Source: Streptomyces sp. DSM 15324 (GTDB taxonomy: Bacteria; Actinomycetota; Actinomycetes; Streptomycetales; Streptomycetaceae). From it: a DNA stretch of 50,189 bases. Position numbers and translations under genes: made by a program. This document shows positions 8,591 through 16,791 of the stretch, piece after piece (positions within the stretch are counted from its first letter, which is position 1; each line of letters begins with the position of its first letter). The stretch is from the NCBI RefSeq assembly GCF_001514285.1, contig NZ_KQ949024.1, positions 1 through 50,189 on the forward strand, in the 5' to 3' direction. The notes beneath the pieces are model-generated. The model made no database searches and was not told where the DNA came from. It saw only the letters and a list, made by a program, of their open reading frames with translations.

Positions 8591-8658
8591 GCCGTGCCGT
8601 CGTGCCGTCGTGCCGTCGTATTCCGGCAGGTGTCGCCGGTGGCCACCAGGTGCAGCCG

Positions 8659-9108
8659 TCAGCCGGCGTCGGACGCCCGGGGGATGCCGTACGCCCGTTC
8701 CACCCTGAGCCGGACGACCAGGCGCCGGTCGCGGACCATGGCGGTGCGGAAGTCGTGCCAGTCGGGGTGTTCGCCGAGGACGTCGCGGTAGAGGCGGACG
8801 AGTTCCTCGACGGTGTCGTCGTAGGGGTCGGCGGCGACCGGCGTGAGGTCGGCGACGGCCTCGACCACGGTGTAGGCGCGGCGGTCGGCGGTCGTGACGT
8901 GGTAGGAGGCGCGGGGGTCGCGGCGCAGGTTGCGGGTCTTGGCGCGGTCGTCGGTGACGGAGACCCGGATCACGCCCTCGTCCGGGTAGTAGTGGTGGCT
9001 GACGTTCGACAGCTGGGGGCGGCCGTCGCGCTTGAGGGTGACCAGTACGCCGTTGCGGCCCTCGGAGAGCAGGGCGAGCAGTGCGGGTCGCGTCGTGTCC
9101 CGAGTCAT
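8659..9108 (-). CDS. PPOX-class (pyridoxamine 5'-phosphate oxidase-like) F420/FMN-dependent protein
   Basis: This 149-residue split-barrel flavin/F420-binding protein has the family pattern RNGVLVTLKRDGRPQLSNVSH, VRVSVTDDRAKTRNLRRDPRASYHV, and a C-terminal VRLRVERAYGI. Members reduce or oxidise small substrates with F420 or bind flavin; the substrate is unknown. The ATG at 9108 opens with MTRDTTRPALLALL. An extended reading frame from 9198 would add an Arg/Gly-rich segment running into the tetR promoter, so I rejected it. The gene is divergent from the following TetR gene. Confidence 0.82.
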   Translation of the reverse strand: MTRDTTRPALLALLSEGRNGVLVTLKRDGRPQLSNVSHHYYPDEGVIRVSVTDDRAKTRNLRRDPRASYHVTTADRRAYTVVEAVADLTPVAADPYDDTVEELVRLYRDVLGEHPDWHDFRTAMVRDRRLVVRLRVERAYGIPRASDAG

Positions 9109-9191
9109 GCTCCGTACAACCGGCGCACCACCGCGCCGCATTCCCCCGCCCGCACTCCGTCGCCGCACTCCAGGGAGCCCTGGGCCCACCG

Positions 9192-9228
9192 TAGACACTG
9201 TCTATCGTCGGGTGGTAGACAGTGTCTA
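9192..9228 (+). promoter_or_regulatory. Twin TetR operators overlapping a leaderless promoter
   Basis: TAGACACTGTCTA at 9192-9204 and its reverse complement TAGACAGTGTCTA at 9216-9228 are each near-perfect palindromes, centred 24 bp apart. The last base of copy 2 is the A of the ATG at 9228. TAGACA at 9192-9197 can act as -35 and TAGACA at 9216-9221 as -10 with an 18-bp spacer, placing transcript +1 at the ATG. There is no ribosome-binding site. Repressor binding would cover the whole promoter, giving tight autoregulation. Confidence 0.75.
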
Positions 9229-9818
9229 TGAGCCCATCCGAGAAGCCGGACCCCGACCTGCGGACCCGTCTCGTCGACGTCGGCGTGGATCTGGTCGCCC
9301 GGGAAGGGGCCGGTGCGCTGACCCTGCGGGAGATCGCCCGCCGGGCCGGCGTGTCCCACGGTGCGCCGCGCCGTTACTTCCCCACCCATCTGGAGCTGCT
9401 GTCTGCCATCGCCCGCCGCGGCTTCACCGAGCTGGGGATCCGGGTGACGGCGACGCTCGCCGACGGCGACGCGGCTCCGCGCGCCCAGCTGACCGAACTG
9501 GGGCAGGCGTATCTGCAGTTCGCCCTCGACAACGCGGGAATGTATGAGCTGATGTTCCGTCATGACTTGCTGGAGAGCGGGCATTTGCGGCTGCGGGACA
9601 CCAGTCTTCCGCTGTTCGGCGTCCTGGTGGACCTGGTGGGCCGGGCCCGTCCCGGCGCCGACGCCCGTGCGGTCGCGGGCGCGCTGTGGGCGAACCTGCA
9701 CGGCATCGCCCAGCTGTGGGGGTGGGGCAGCCTCCCACTCGCCACGGGAGCATCTGACTTCATGCCTCTCCTGCGGACCGCGCTCGACGCGTACCTCGGG
9801 CCGGAGGACGGCCGGTGA
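9228..9818 (+). CDS. TetR/AcrR family regulator (leaderless, efflux-coupled)
   Basis: The 196-residue repressor has a helix-turn-helix in the first 60 residues (LREIARRAGVSHGAPRRYFPTHLELLSAI) and a C-terminal ligand domain of the TetR_C WHG-like type (FALDNAGMYELMFRHDLLESG). I chose the ATG at 9228, abutting the second operator; a GTG two codons upstream lies within that operator. Its stop overlaps the exporter start by 4 bp (GTGA), so both are made from one mRNA. It probably represses the pair until an exported compound binds. Confidence 0.88.
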   Translation: MSPSEKPDPDLRTRLVDVGVDLVAREGAGALTLREIARRAGVSHGAPRRYFPTHLELLSAIARRGFTELGIRVTATLADGDAAPRAQLTELGQAYLQFALDNAGMYELMFRHDLLESGHLRLRDTSLPLFGVLVDLVGRARPGADARAVAGALWANLHGIAQLWGWGSLPLATGASDFMPLLRTALDAYLGPEDGR

Positions 9819-11251
9819 ACCGTCCGCTGACACTGGCGAGCAGCGTGGCGGGTGCCGTGGTCGTCGCCCTGGACGGCACCGTGCTCACCGTCGCCCAGCC
9901 GGCCCTGCGTCATGACCTGCACGCCTCGCTCGCCCGGGCGCAGTGGACGAGCACCGGGTATCTCGTGGCCGTGGCGGGCCTGTTGGTGTTCGCCGGGCGG
10001 CTCGGCGACCGGTACGGGCACCGCCGTGCCTTCGGGGTCGGCATGCTCGGCTTCGGCGCCGCCTCGGCGGGCATCGCGGTGGCACCGGGCGTGGGCTGGG
10101 TGATCGGACTGCGCGTCGTCCAGGGGGTGTTCGGGGCGCTGCTGCAACCGGCGACGCTGGGGATGCTGCGGGCGTCGTTCCCACCGGACCGGCTGCGCAC
10201 GCCGATCGCCGTGCGGACGGCGGCCATCGGGGTGGCGGCCGCGGCCGGGCCGGTGGTGGGCGGGGCGCTCGCCACCTCGTTCGGCTGGCGGGCCGTGTTC
10301 CTGCTCAACGTGGTGCCCGCGCTGCTGTTCGGAGTGCTCGCCCTGGCCGCACGGGAGGAGCGGCGCCCCCCGGCCGGCACCCCGCTGGACGTCCCCGGCG
10401 CCCTGCTGCTCGCCGTGGCACTGGCCTGTCTGGTGCACACCCTCGTCACCCTCCCGGGCGCGACCTGGTCCGCACCGGCCGCGCTGCTCGCCGCGGTCGC
10501 CTTCGTCCGGCACGAGCGGCGGGCGCCCGCGCCCCTGCTGCCGCCGGACGTCGTCCGCTCCCCCGCGGTCCGCGGCGCGATCGCCCTGCTGGTGACCGCC
10601 TCGGCCGCCCTCAACGGCGCCCTGTTCACCTGTGTCTACGTCCTCCAGGACGGCCTCGGGCTGACCGCCCTGCGCAGCGCGCTGCTCAGTCTGCCGCTGG
10701 CGGTGTGCCTGATCGGGGCGGCGCCCGTGTCGGCGGTGCTGCTGCGCCGGGCGGGTGCCCGGGCCGCGGTCACGGGGGCGACGGCGGTGCTCGGCACCGG
10801 TCTGCTGGTGCTGGCCCGGGCGCCGGGCGAGCCGGCCTTCGCCGCCGGGTTCGCGCTGGTGGGCGCCGGGTTCGGTACCGTGATGGTGGCGGCCACCCAT
10901 GTCGTCGTACGGCAGGCTCCCGCCGCGTCGGCCGGGGTGGCGGGCGGGCTCCAGCAGACGGCGATGAACGTCGGGCCGGTGCTGGGCGTCGCCTCGGCGA
11001 CCGTGCTGATGGGCCTCGGCCCGGACCGGACCCCGATGGCCGTGCTGGGCGTGGCGGCCTTCGCGGCGCTCCCGGCCTGCCGTGCCCTGCCGGGACGCCC
11101 CGCGCCCACCGGCTCCCCCGGGCCGGACGACACCGACATACCCGTCCCCACCCCAGCCGGCCCGGTGGTCGGCCGAAGCGACACACCCCACACCGCTCAC
11201 GGCGTGGAAAGCGGTCCGTACGCCCGTTCCCTGGGCGACCATGAGCACTGA
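9815..11251 (+). CDS. MFS drug exporter, DHA2 (EmrB/QacA-like) type
   Basis: The 478-residue integral membrane protein has about 14 predicted hydrophobic segments. Motifs include the TM1 element VVALDGTVLTVAQPAL, loop-2 motif GRLGDRYGHRRAF and motif C-like GPVVGGALATSFGWRAVFLLNV, typical of proton-coupled multidrug antiporters. Translation is coupled to the upstream TetR gene through a GTGA overlap. The hydrophilic C-terminal 70 residues are Pro/Thr-rich. The cargo is unknown; the tight repressor arrangement suggests defence against, or export of, a specific small molecule. Confidence 0.87.
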   Translation: MNRPLTLASSVAGAVVVALDGTVLTVAQPALRHDLHASLARAQWTSTGYLVAVAGLLVFAGRLGDRYGHRRAFGVGMLGFGAASAGIAVAPGVGWVIGLRVVQGVFGALLQPATLGMLRASFPPDRLRTPIAVRTAAIGVAAAAGPVVGGALATSFGWRAVFLLNVVPALLFGVLALAAREERRPPAGTPLDVPGALLLAVALACLVHTLVTLPGATWSAPAALLAAVAFVRHERRAPAPLLPPDVVRSPAVRGAIALLVTASAALNGALFTCVYVLQDGLGLTALRSALLSLPLAVCLIGAAPVSAVLLRRAGARAAVTGATAVLGTGLLVLARAPGEPAFAAGFALVGAGFGTVMVAATHVVVRQAPAASAGVAGGLQQTAMNVGPVLGVASATVLMGLGPDRTPMAVLGVAAFAALPACRALPGRPAPTGSPGPDDTDIPVPTPAGPVVGRSDTPHTAHGVESGPYARSLGDHEH

Positions 11252-11309
11252 GGTCGTGCCGGAGGGGCAACCCGGACCGCACCTCGCACGAACGCACCGG
11301 AGGAGAACG

Positions 11310-12539
11310 ATGGCACTGCTGCGACAAGAGGTCGACCCGAGCGAGGTCGGACTGGACGCGAAGGCGCTCGACCGCCTCGACCAGCACGTCGCCCACTACG
11401 TCGACGAGGGGCGGCTGCCCGGTTTCCTCCTGGCGGTCTCCCGGGGCGGCCGCGTCGCGCACCTGACCACGCACGGCCACCGCGACATCGCCGCCGGACT
11501 GCCCGTCGAGGCCGACACCCTGTACCGGATCTACTCGATGACCAAGCCGGTCACCTCCGTCGCCGCCCTGATACTGGTGGAGGAGGGCCGGCTGCGACTC
11601 GACGACCCGGTCGCCGACCACCTCCCCGCCTTCGCCGGCCAGCACGTCTACGCGAGCGGCTCGGGCACCGGCCTCACCACCCGCCCCGCCGAACAGCCGC
11701 TGCTGGTACGGCATCTCATGACCCACACCTCGGGCCTGACGTTCGCCTTCTACCACTGCCACCCCGTCGACGCCCTGTACCGCGAGGCCGGGCTGGAGTC
11801 CGCGGTGCTGCCCGGCTCCAACCTCGCCGAGACCGTGGAGGCGTACGCCCGGCTGCCGCTCCAGTTCGAGCCGGGCACGCAGTGGAACTACTCGGTGTCC
11901 ACCAACGTCCTCGGCCGGATCATCGAGGTCGTCTCCGGGCAGCCCCTCGACGAGTTCGTCGCCGAGCGGATCCTGCGCCCGCTGGGCATGACCGACGCCG
12001 GTTTCCAGGTCAGCGACGAGCAGGCGCCCCGGCTGGCCGAGCTGTACGGCGGCACCGACGACGGCGGCATCGAACCGATCGCCGGCCTGCCCCTGTTCGG
12101 CCGCCCCCGCTTCCTGTCGGGCAGCGGCGGTATGGTGGCGACCGCATACGACATCCACCGCTTCAGCGAGCTGCTGCGCCGCCGCGGCGAACTCGACGGG
12201 GTGCGGCTGCTCGCCCCCGAGACCGTGGACCTCATGACCCGCAACCACCTCCCCGGCGGGGCGGATCTGCGCGCCTTCGGCAGCCGTCCGGCGCACGACG
12301 AACCGGGCAACGACGGTGTCGGCTTCGGCCTGGGCGTGTCCGTGGTCGTCGACCCGGACCGCACCCAGGCCCCGACGGGCCTCGGCACCTACGGCTGGAG
12401 CGGTGTCGCCACGACCACCTTCTGGATCGACCCGCAGCACGACCTGAGCGTGCAGTTCCTGACGCAGGTGCGGCCGAGGAGGTCGCTGAAGCTGTACCCC
12501 GATCTCAAGCGGCTGGTGCACGAGGCCGTGCTCGACTGA
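11310..12539 (+). CDS. Serine hydrolase, beta-lactamase/EstB family
   Basis: This 409-residue protein is of the class C beta-lactamase/penicillin-binding fold. The catalytic SxxK is SMTK in YRIYSMTKPVTS near residue 78, and the YxN-equivalent is in WNYSVSTNVLGRI. A late Gly-rich strand (TYGWSGVATTTFWIDP) replaces the KTG triad, as in EstB-type esterases. GGAGGAGA at 11299-11306 fixes the ATG at 11310. No signal peptide is seen, so it is probably cytosolic and an esterase rather than an antibiotic hydrolase. It ends 3 bp before a convergent gene. Confidence 0.87.
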   Translation: MALLRQEVDPSEVGLDAKALDRLDQHVAHYVDEGRLPGFLLAVSRGGRVAHLTTHGHRDIAAGLPVEADTLYRIYSMTKPVTSVAALILVEEGRLRLDDPVADHLPAFAGQHVYASGSGTGLTTRPAEQPLLVRHLMTHTSGLTFAFYHCHPVDALYREAGLESAVLPGSNLAETVEAYARLPLQFEPGTQWNYSVSTNVLGRIIEVVSGQPLDEFVAERILRPLGMTDAGFQVSDEQAPRLAELYGGTDDGGIEPIAGLPLFGRPRFLSGSGGMVATAYDIHRFSELLRRRGELDGVRLLAPETVDLMTRNHLPGGADLRAFGSRPAHDEPGNDGVGFGLGVSVVVDPDRTQAPTGLGTYGWSGVATTTFWIDPQHDLSVQFLTQVRPRRSLKLYPDLKRLVHEAVLD

Positions 12540-12542
12540 CCG

Positions 12543-13769
12543 TCAGCCATCCCCGGTGCGGGTGAACTCCAGTCCCTCCGCGGCCAGTTCATCGAGCCAC
12601 CGCGCCGACCGGGCCGCCGTCTCGGCCGCCCGGCTCAGCCCCGGCGGCAGCGCGCCGGCCAGGATCTGCCGGACGCCGAGCGCGAGCGTGCGCGAGACAC
12701 ACCGCGCCATCGCGCTCTCCGCCTCGTCGCCGACCAGGTCCAGCAGGTAACTCCCCGACCAGGACGCGCCCCCGCGGGCCGAGCCGGCCGACCCCTTCTC
12801 CACCGCAGGCGAGGCCGCGGAGGAGACCTCGGGAGACACCTGTGGGGACACCTCGAGGCGGACCTCCAGGACCACCCGGTCACGGTCGGTGTCCGTCGTC
12901 GGGTAGGCGGCCGCCAACTCCCGTGCCAGCGCGGCGATCCGGGCGTCGTCGCCCGCCTTCAGCTCCTCGAACACCGGCTGCCAGGCGTGCAGCCAGCCGT
13001 CCAGACGCAGGGTGCCGCGCACGAAACCGTCCGCTCTCCAGGCCGGCGGCAGCCCGTACTGCTCGACGAAGGGCACGCTGTCCCGGTTGGGGTACACCTC
13101 GAAGGGTTCCCCGTCGACGACGTGCCGCCGGGTCGCCTCCCAGGGCCGGGCGGCGACGGTCTCGGCCCCGTCCTCGATGTAACGGGCAGGAGAGCGCAGG
13201 GCGTTGAGGACTCCGAGGGGCGCCCAGCTGAAGCGGTAGCGGAAGTCGTCGGGGACCGCGGGGATGCCTCCGCAGTACGAGGTGAGGCGGTACGAGGCCG
13301 CCGTGTCCACGCCGATCGCCTCCCGGGCGCGGGCCACCAGGGCGTGGGCGAAGAGGTGATCGATCCCGGGGTCGAGCCCGGCCTCGGTGAGGACGACCAG
13401 ACCCGACTTCGCGGCCGCCGGGACCTGCTCCAGCACCGCGTCCGAGACATAGCTGGAGCAGGCGAAATGGGCGTGCCGGGCGACGCAGGCGGCCAGCAGC
13501 GGGGCGTGGTCCGGGGCGGGCAGCATCGACACGACGACGTCACCGGGGGCGAGTTCGGCCGTGAGCGCGTCGAGTGTGTAGGCGCGGGGTGCGGCGCGTC
13601 CGGTCAGCCCCAGCCGGTCCAGGGCCTCGGCGGCGCGGTCCTCCGTACGGTGCCAGAGGCGGACGCCGTCGGTGCGTGCGCACAGGTCGGCGAGCCCGCT
13701 GCCCGTCGACAGTCCGGCGCCCACCCAGTGGACGGCACCGCTCGCGGGAACCACCACCGCCTCACTCAT
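12543..13769 (-). CDS. Saccharopine dehydrogenase, LYS9-like (glutamate-forming type)
   Basis: The 408-residue enzyme is of the saccharopine reductase family, which interconverts saccharopine with glutamate and aminoadipate semialdehyde. It shows a Rossmann opening (HWVGAGLSTGSGLADLC), VVVSMLPAPDHAPLLAAC, and the family signature LTEAGLDPGIDHLFAH followed by SYCGGIPAVP. The ATG at 13769 overlaps the upstream gene's stop by 8 bp, indicating coupling. The region at about residues 305-345 is low-complexity (QVSPEVSSAASPAVEK), unlike typical homologues. Pairing with a LYS1-like gene suggests both halves of the saccharopine route. Confidence 0.85.
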   Translation of the reverse strand: MSEAVVVPASGAVHWVGAGLSTGSGLADLCARTDGVRLWHRTEDRAAEALDRLGLTGRAAPRAYTLDALTAELAPGDVVVSMLPAPDHAPLLAACVARHAHFACSSYVSDAVLEQVPAAAKSGLVVLTEAGLDPGIDHLFAHALVARAREAIGVDTAASYRLTSYCGGIPAVPDDFRYRFSWAPLGVLNALRSPARYIEDGAETVAARPWEATRRHVVDGEPFEVYPNRDSVPFVEQYGLPPAWRADGFVRGTLRLDGWLHAWQPVFEELKAGDDARIAALARELAAAYPTTDTDRDRVVLEVRLEVSPQVSPEVSSAASPAVEKGSAGSARGGASWSGSYLLDLVGDEAESAMARCVSRTLALGVRQILAGALPPGLSRAAETAARSARWLDELAAEGLEFTRTGDG

Positions 13770-14832
13770 GGTCGAACTCCCGCCCCTCGATGCCGAGTTC
13801 ACGCCCCGCCCGGCGGAACCGCCGCAGGCAGCGCGCCCATGCCTCCCCAGCGGGCAGTACCAGCAGCTGCGGCAGCAGGGCCGCCGAGAAGTCGGTGCTG
13901 GACTCGCGCGGCAGCAGCGAGGGCAGGTTGTCGATGGCGATCAGGTCCAGCGGGGGCTCCTTGCGCAGGGTGCGCACGGGATCCGTCCACTCCGTGGTGC
14001 GGTCGTAGACGGGCAGGACGTTGAGGGGGGAGCCGACGTCGCAGGTGACGTCGGAGAGGGTGCGCAGCCTGCGGGCCGGGTCGTCCAGGTCCTCCTCGCG
14101 CACGAACGGCGGCACGGGGGTGGTGGCCAGGACGCAGTTGACGAGCAGATCGTGGCCGAGGAGGGCACGACGGTCCAGGTCCCGGGTCTCGGCGAGGTCC
14201 CAGCACGTGGGCTCGACACCGGCCGTGGTGAGCGCGGCGCGGGCGCCGCGGCCGCTGCGGCCCAGGGCACCGACCACGAGGGCGGTGAACTCGCCGTCCT
14301 CGGGGCGCGGCCGCAGGATCTCGTCCAGCGCGTCCCGGTCGGTGGGGAGCAGCGGCGCGGAGAGCCGGCCCCGGTGGTGGAGCACCGCGAGGGCCGCGCC
14401 GAGGTAGCCGGCCCAGAACCCGAACGCGGCCAGCCTGCGGCCCTGTTCGTCGACCAGGTACTCCAGGTCCAGCAGCGCCCCTCCCCCGGCGGCGAACCGG
14501 CGGAGCAGACCGGCGGCACCGGGCTGCTGCTTGTAGGCGTGCCCGAAGAAGACATGGCGGTGGGTCAGCTCGGCCGGCTGGTCGGGGAGTTCCTTCAGGC
14601 CGAGGACGACCGTCTCGGGCGGCGCCGACACCCAGGAGCCCGCGGGGGCGACGCGGGCGCCCACCGCCTCGTACTCCTCGACGGGGAAGATCCGCTGCGG
14701 GGACTCCTCGACGGTCAGCCGCACTCCGGCCTCGACGAGGCGGCGGGCGTCGTCGGGGACGACCGGGGTGCGCCGTTCGGTGGAGCGGTCCTCGTGGCGC
14801 AGCCACAGGTGGGGGGCGGTCGGTGCCGTCAT
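13762..14832 (-). CDS. Saccharopine dehydrogenase, LYS1-like (lysine-forming type)
   Basis: The predicted reaction joins or splits saccharopine, lysine and 2-oxoglutarate with NAD(H). The 356-residue protein resembles yeast LYS1. It keeps the N-terminal RHEDRSTERRTPVVPDDA substrate loop, the lysine in VLGLKELPDQP and the histidine in FFGHAYKQQPG, which match the known catalytic Lys/His pair. It then has LLDLEYLVDEQGRRLAAFG. It overlaps the FAD oxidase stop by 4 bp upstream and the LYS9-like start by 8 bp downstream. Lysine degradation, or supply of aminoadipate/pipecolate precursors, is a reasonable role. Confidence 0.86.
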   Translation of the reverse strand: MTAPTAPHLWLRHEDRSTERRTPVVPDDARRLVEAGVRLTVEESPQRIFPVEEYEAVGARVAPAGSWVSAPPETVVLGLKELPDQPAELTHRHVFFGHAYKQQPGAAGLLRRFAAGGGALLDLEYLVDEQGRRLAAFGFWAGYLGAALAVLHHRGRLSAPLLPTDRDALDEILRPRPEDGEFTALVVGALGRSGRGARAALTTAGVEPTCWDLAETRDLDRRALLGHDLLVNCVLATTPVPPFVREEDLDDPARRLRTLSDVTCDVGSPLNVLPVYDRTTEWTDPVRTLRKEPPLDLIAIDNLPSLLPRESSTDFSAALLPQLLVLPAGEAWARCLRRFRRAGRELGIEGREFDHE

Positions 14833-15974
14833 ACGCAGTTGACCTCCGGACGCGGGGCGTCGGCCGCGAACCGGCCGGCGCTCAGGGGGGTGACGTCCAC
14901 GAAGGGTACGCGGCCCAGGTAGAGGTCGCGGACGACCTCGCCGACGGCCGGTCCCTGGAGGAAGCCATGCCCGGAGAAACCGGTCGCATACAGAAAACGG
15001 GAGATCGAATGCGCCTCGCCGATCAGGGCGTTGTGGTCCGGGGTGATCTCGTACAGGCCCGCCCAGCCTCCCGTGCGGCGCAGCTCCAGGATGTCGGGGG
15101 CGCGGTGCTCCAGCGCGGCGGCGAGACGGGGGATCCAGCGGTCGTGGGTGTCGGTGGCGAAGCCGGGCCGCTCGTCGGGGTCGGACATCCCGACGAGCAG
15201 ACCGGGGCCCTCGGAGTGGAAGTAGAGGGTGGTGCTGAAGTCGATCGTCATGGGGAGGTCCGGCGCGAGTCCGGGCACCGCCTCGGTGACCGCGATCTGG
15301 CGGCGCAGCGGCTGCACCGGCAGGTCCACGCCCACCATCGCGCCGACGGACCGGGACCAGGCGCCGGCCGCGCAGATCACCGTGTCGGTGGTGATCGGGC
15401 CGAGGGTGGTGGTGACGCCGGTGATGGTGTCGCCGCGGGTCTCGATGCCGGTCACCGCGGTCCGGCGCAGGATGCGCGCGCCGTACCGGCGGGCGGCGTC
15501 GGCGTACCCCTGGACGACGGCCTCCGGCGTGCAGTGCCCGTCGTCGGGCGAGAACGCGGCGGCGCGTAAGCCGTCGGTGGTGATCAGCGGGGAGAGCCGG
15601 CGGGCCTCCGCCGGGTCGATCATGCGGCTGGGCACCCCGAGCGCGTTCTGCAGCCGCACGCCCGCCTCGAACGAGGCGACCTCCTCGGGGGTGGAGAGCA
15701 GGAAGAGGTAGCCGACCCGGTGCAGTCCGATGTCGTGCCCGAACTCCTCGCCGAACCGCCCGAACGCCTCCAGGCTGCGCGCCCCGAGCTGGATGTTCAG
15801 CTCGTCGGAGAACTGGGCGCGCACCCCTCCGGCGGCCTTCGAGGTCGACCCGGCGGCGAGGTCGTCCCGTTCCACCAGCAGGACGTCCCGTACGCCCGCG
15901 GCGGCCAGGTGGTAGGCGATGCTGGTCCCGATCACTCCGCCGCCGATGACGACGACCGAGGCATGCGTGTTCAC
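14829..15974 (-). CDS. FAD-dependent amine/amino acid oxidase (sarcosine oxidase beta-like)
   Basis: The 381-residue DAO-family flavoprotein has an N-terminal dinucleotide motif VVVIGGGVIGTSIAYHLAAAG and the GSTSKAAGGVRAQFSDE loop. A C-terminal FAD-binding stretch reads GWAGLYEITPDHNALIGE, then FLYATGFSGHGFLQGPAVGE. Family members oxidise sarcosine, glycine, pipecolate or other secondary amines. The GTG start has AAGGAG 8 bp upstream. As first gene of the saccharopine operon it may oxidise an amine-bearing intermediate such as saccharopine or pipecolate. The exact substrate is inferred only from context. Confidence 0.84.
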   Translation of the reverse strand: MNTHASVVVIGGGVIGTSIAYHLAAAGVRDVLLVERDDLAAGSTSKAAGGVRAQFSDELNIQLGARSLEAFGRFGEEFGHDIGLHRVGYLFLLSTPEEVASFEAGVRLQNALGVPSRMIDPAEARRLSPLITTDGLRAAAFSPDDGHCTPEAVVQGYADAARRYGARILRRTAVTGIETRGDTITGVTTTLGPITTDTVICAAGAWSRSVGAMVGVDLPVQPLRRQIAVTEAVPGLAPDLPMTIDFSTTLYFHSEGPGLLVGMSDPDERPGFATDTHDRWIPRLAAALEHRAPDILELRRTGGWAGLYEITPDHNALIGEAHSISRFLYATGFSGHGFLQGPAVGEVVRDLYLGRVPFVDVTPLSAGRFAADAPRPEVNCV

Positions 15975-15999
15975 GCGAGCGGCTCCTTATGGTGCGGCG

Positions 16000-16027
16000 G
16001 CCCCGGCCCGAGTACCGAGGCCGGGGC
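16000..16027. terminator. Hairpin between ribA and the FAD oxidase operon
   Basis: GCCCCGGCC at 16000-16008 and GGCCGGGGC at 16019-16027 form a 9-bp stem with a 10-nt loop. It lies 66 bp beyond the GTP cyclohydrolase stop, so it probably ends that transcript before the unrelated saccharopine operon. Confidence 0.65.
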
Positions 16028-16093
16028 TGTCACCTGCACGGACCGTCGTGATCCCTACCCGCCGGGCGGCGCGGGGATCCCGGCCAAGGGCGC

Positions 16094-16753
16094 TCAGGAC
16101 CAGTGCGCGACGGCGTCCAGGTGCGGCAGCCGGTGGTCCATGCGCTCCCGCTTGGTGCGCAGGTAGGTGATGTTGTTCTCGCACGGTTCGATGAGCAGCG
16201 GCACCTCCTCGGCGACCTGGATGCCGTTGTCGACGAGCGCCTCGCGCTTGCGCGGGTTGTTCGACATCAGCCGCACGGACCGTACGCCGAGGTCGCGCAG
16301 GATGTCGGCGGCCACCTTGTAGTCGCGGGCGTCCACCGGGAAGCCGAGCGCCACGTTCGCCTCGACGGTGTCCAGCCCCTCCGCCTGGAGGGCCATCGCG
16401 CGCAGCTTGCCCAGCAGGCCGATGCCGCGTCCCTCGTGGCCGCGCAGATAGACGACGATGCCGCTGCCGGCGGCGACGACGGCCCGCAGCGCCGACTCCA
16501 GCTGGTCGCCGCACTCGCAGTGCTGGGAGCCGAACGCGTCGCCGGTCAGGCATTCCGAGTGCAGCCGGGTCAGCACGTCCTCGCTGCCGATCTCGCCGTA
16601 CACCAGGGCGACTTGTTCGTCACCGCGGTCGTGGTCGAGGTAGCCCACCGCCTGGAATTTCCCGTACACCGTGGGCAAGGGGGCATTCACCACGCGTTCC
16701 ACACCGGTGCGCTGCGCGGTCTGCTTGCCGAGTACGCCAATGTTCTCTGTCAT
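16094..16753 (-). CDS. ribA: GTP cyclohydrolase II paralogue with Met120 switch (predicted FAPy-forming)
   Basis: This zinc enzyme opens the imidazole ring of GTP. The 219-residue protein has the zinc cysteines in ECLTGDAFGSQHCECG (Cys68, Cys79, Cys81) and RGHEGRGIGLLGKLRAMALQ. Canonical enzymes have tyrosine in IRAYALQ; here the aligned residue is Met120. In S. coelicolor SCO6655 the same Met120 was reported to stop the reaction at the formylated product FAPy. Loss of deformylation is therefore predicted. No other riboflavin genes are nearby. It is divergent, only 38 bp away, from a creatininase-family gene and belongs to the 16-24 kb cluster. Confidence 0.93.
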   Translation of the reverse strand: MTENIGVLGKQTAQRTGVERVVNAPLPTVYGKFQAVGYLDHDRGDEQVALVYGEIGSEDVLTRLHSECLTGDAFGSQHCECGDQLESALRAVVAAGSGIVVYLRGHEGRGIGLLGKLRAMALQAEGLDTVEANVALGFPVDARDYKVAADILRDLGVRSVRLMSNNPRKREALVDNGIQVAEEVPLLIEPCENNITYLRTKRERMDHRLPHLDAVAHWS

Positions 16754-16791
16754 GATCTGATTCCTAAGCGGAGACGAAAGGCCGGGAAAAG

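Noticed and set aside
8594..8620. GTGCCGTC triple repeat after the hairpin
   Set aside because: Three short units only, next to a terminator; too short to interpret.
16094..16753. Housekeeping riboflavin biosynthesis gene
   Set aside because: Met120 replaces the switch Tyr, and no rib genes are nearby; the cluster context suggests specialised metabolism.
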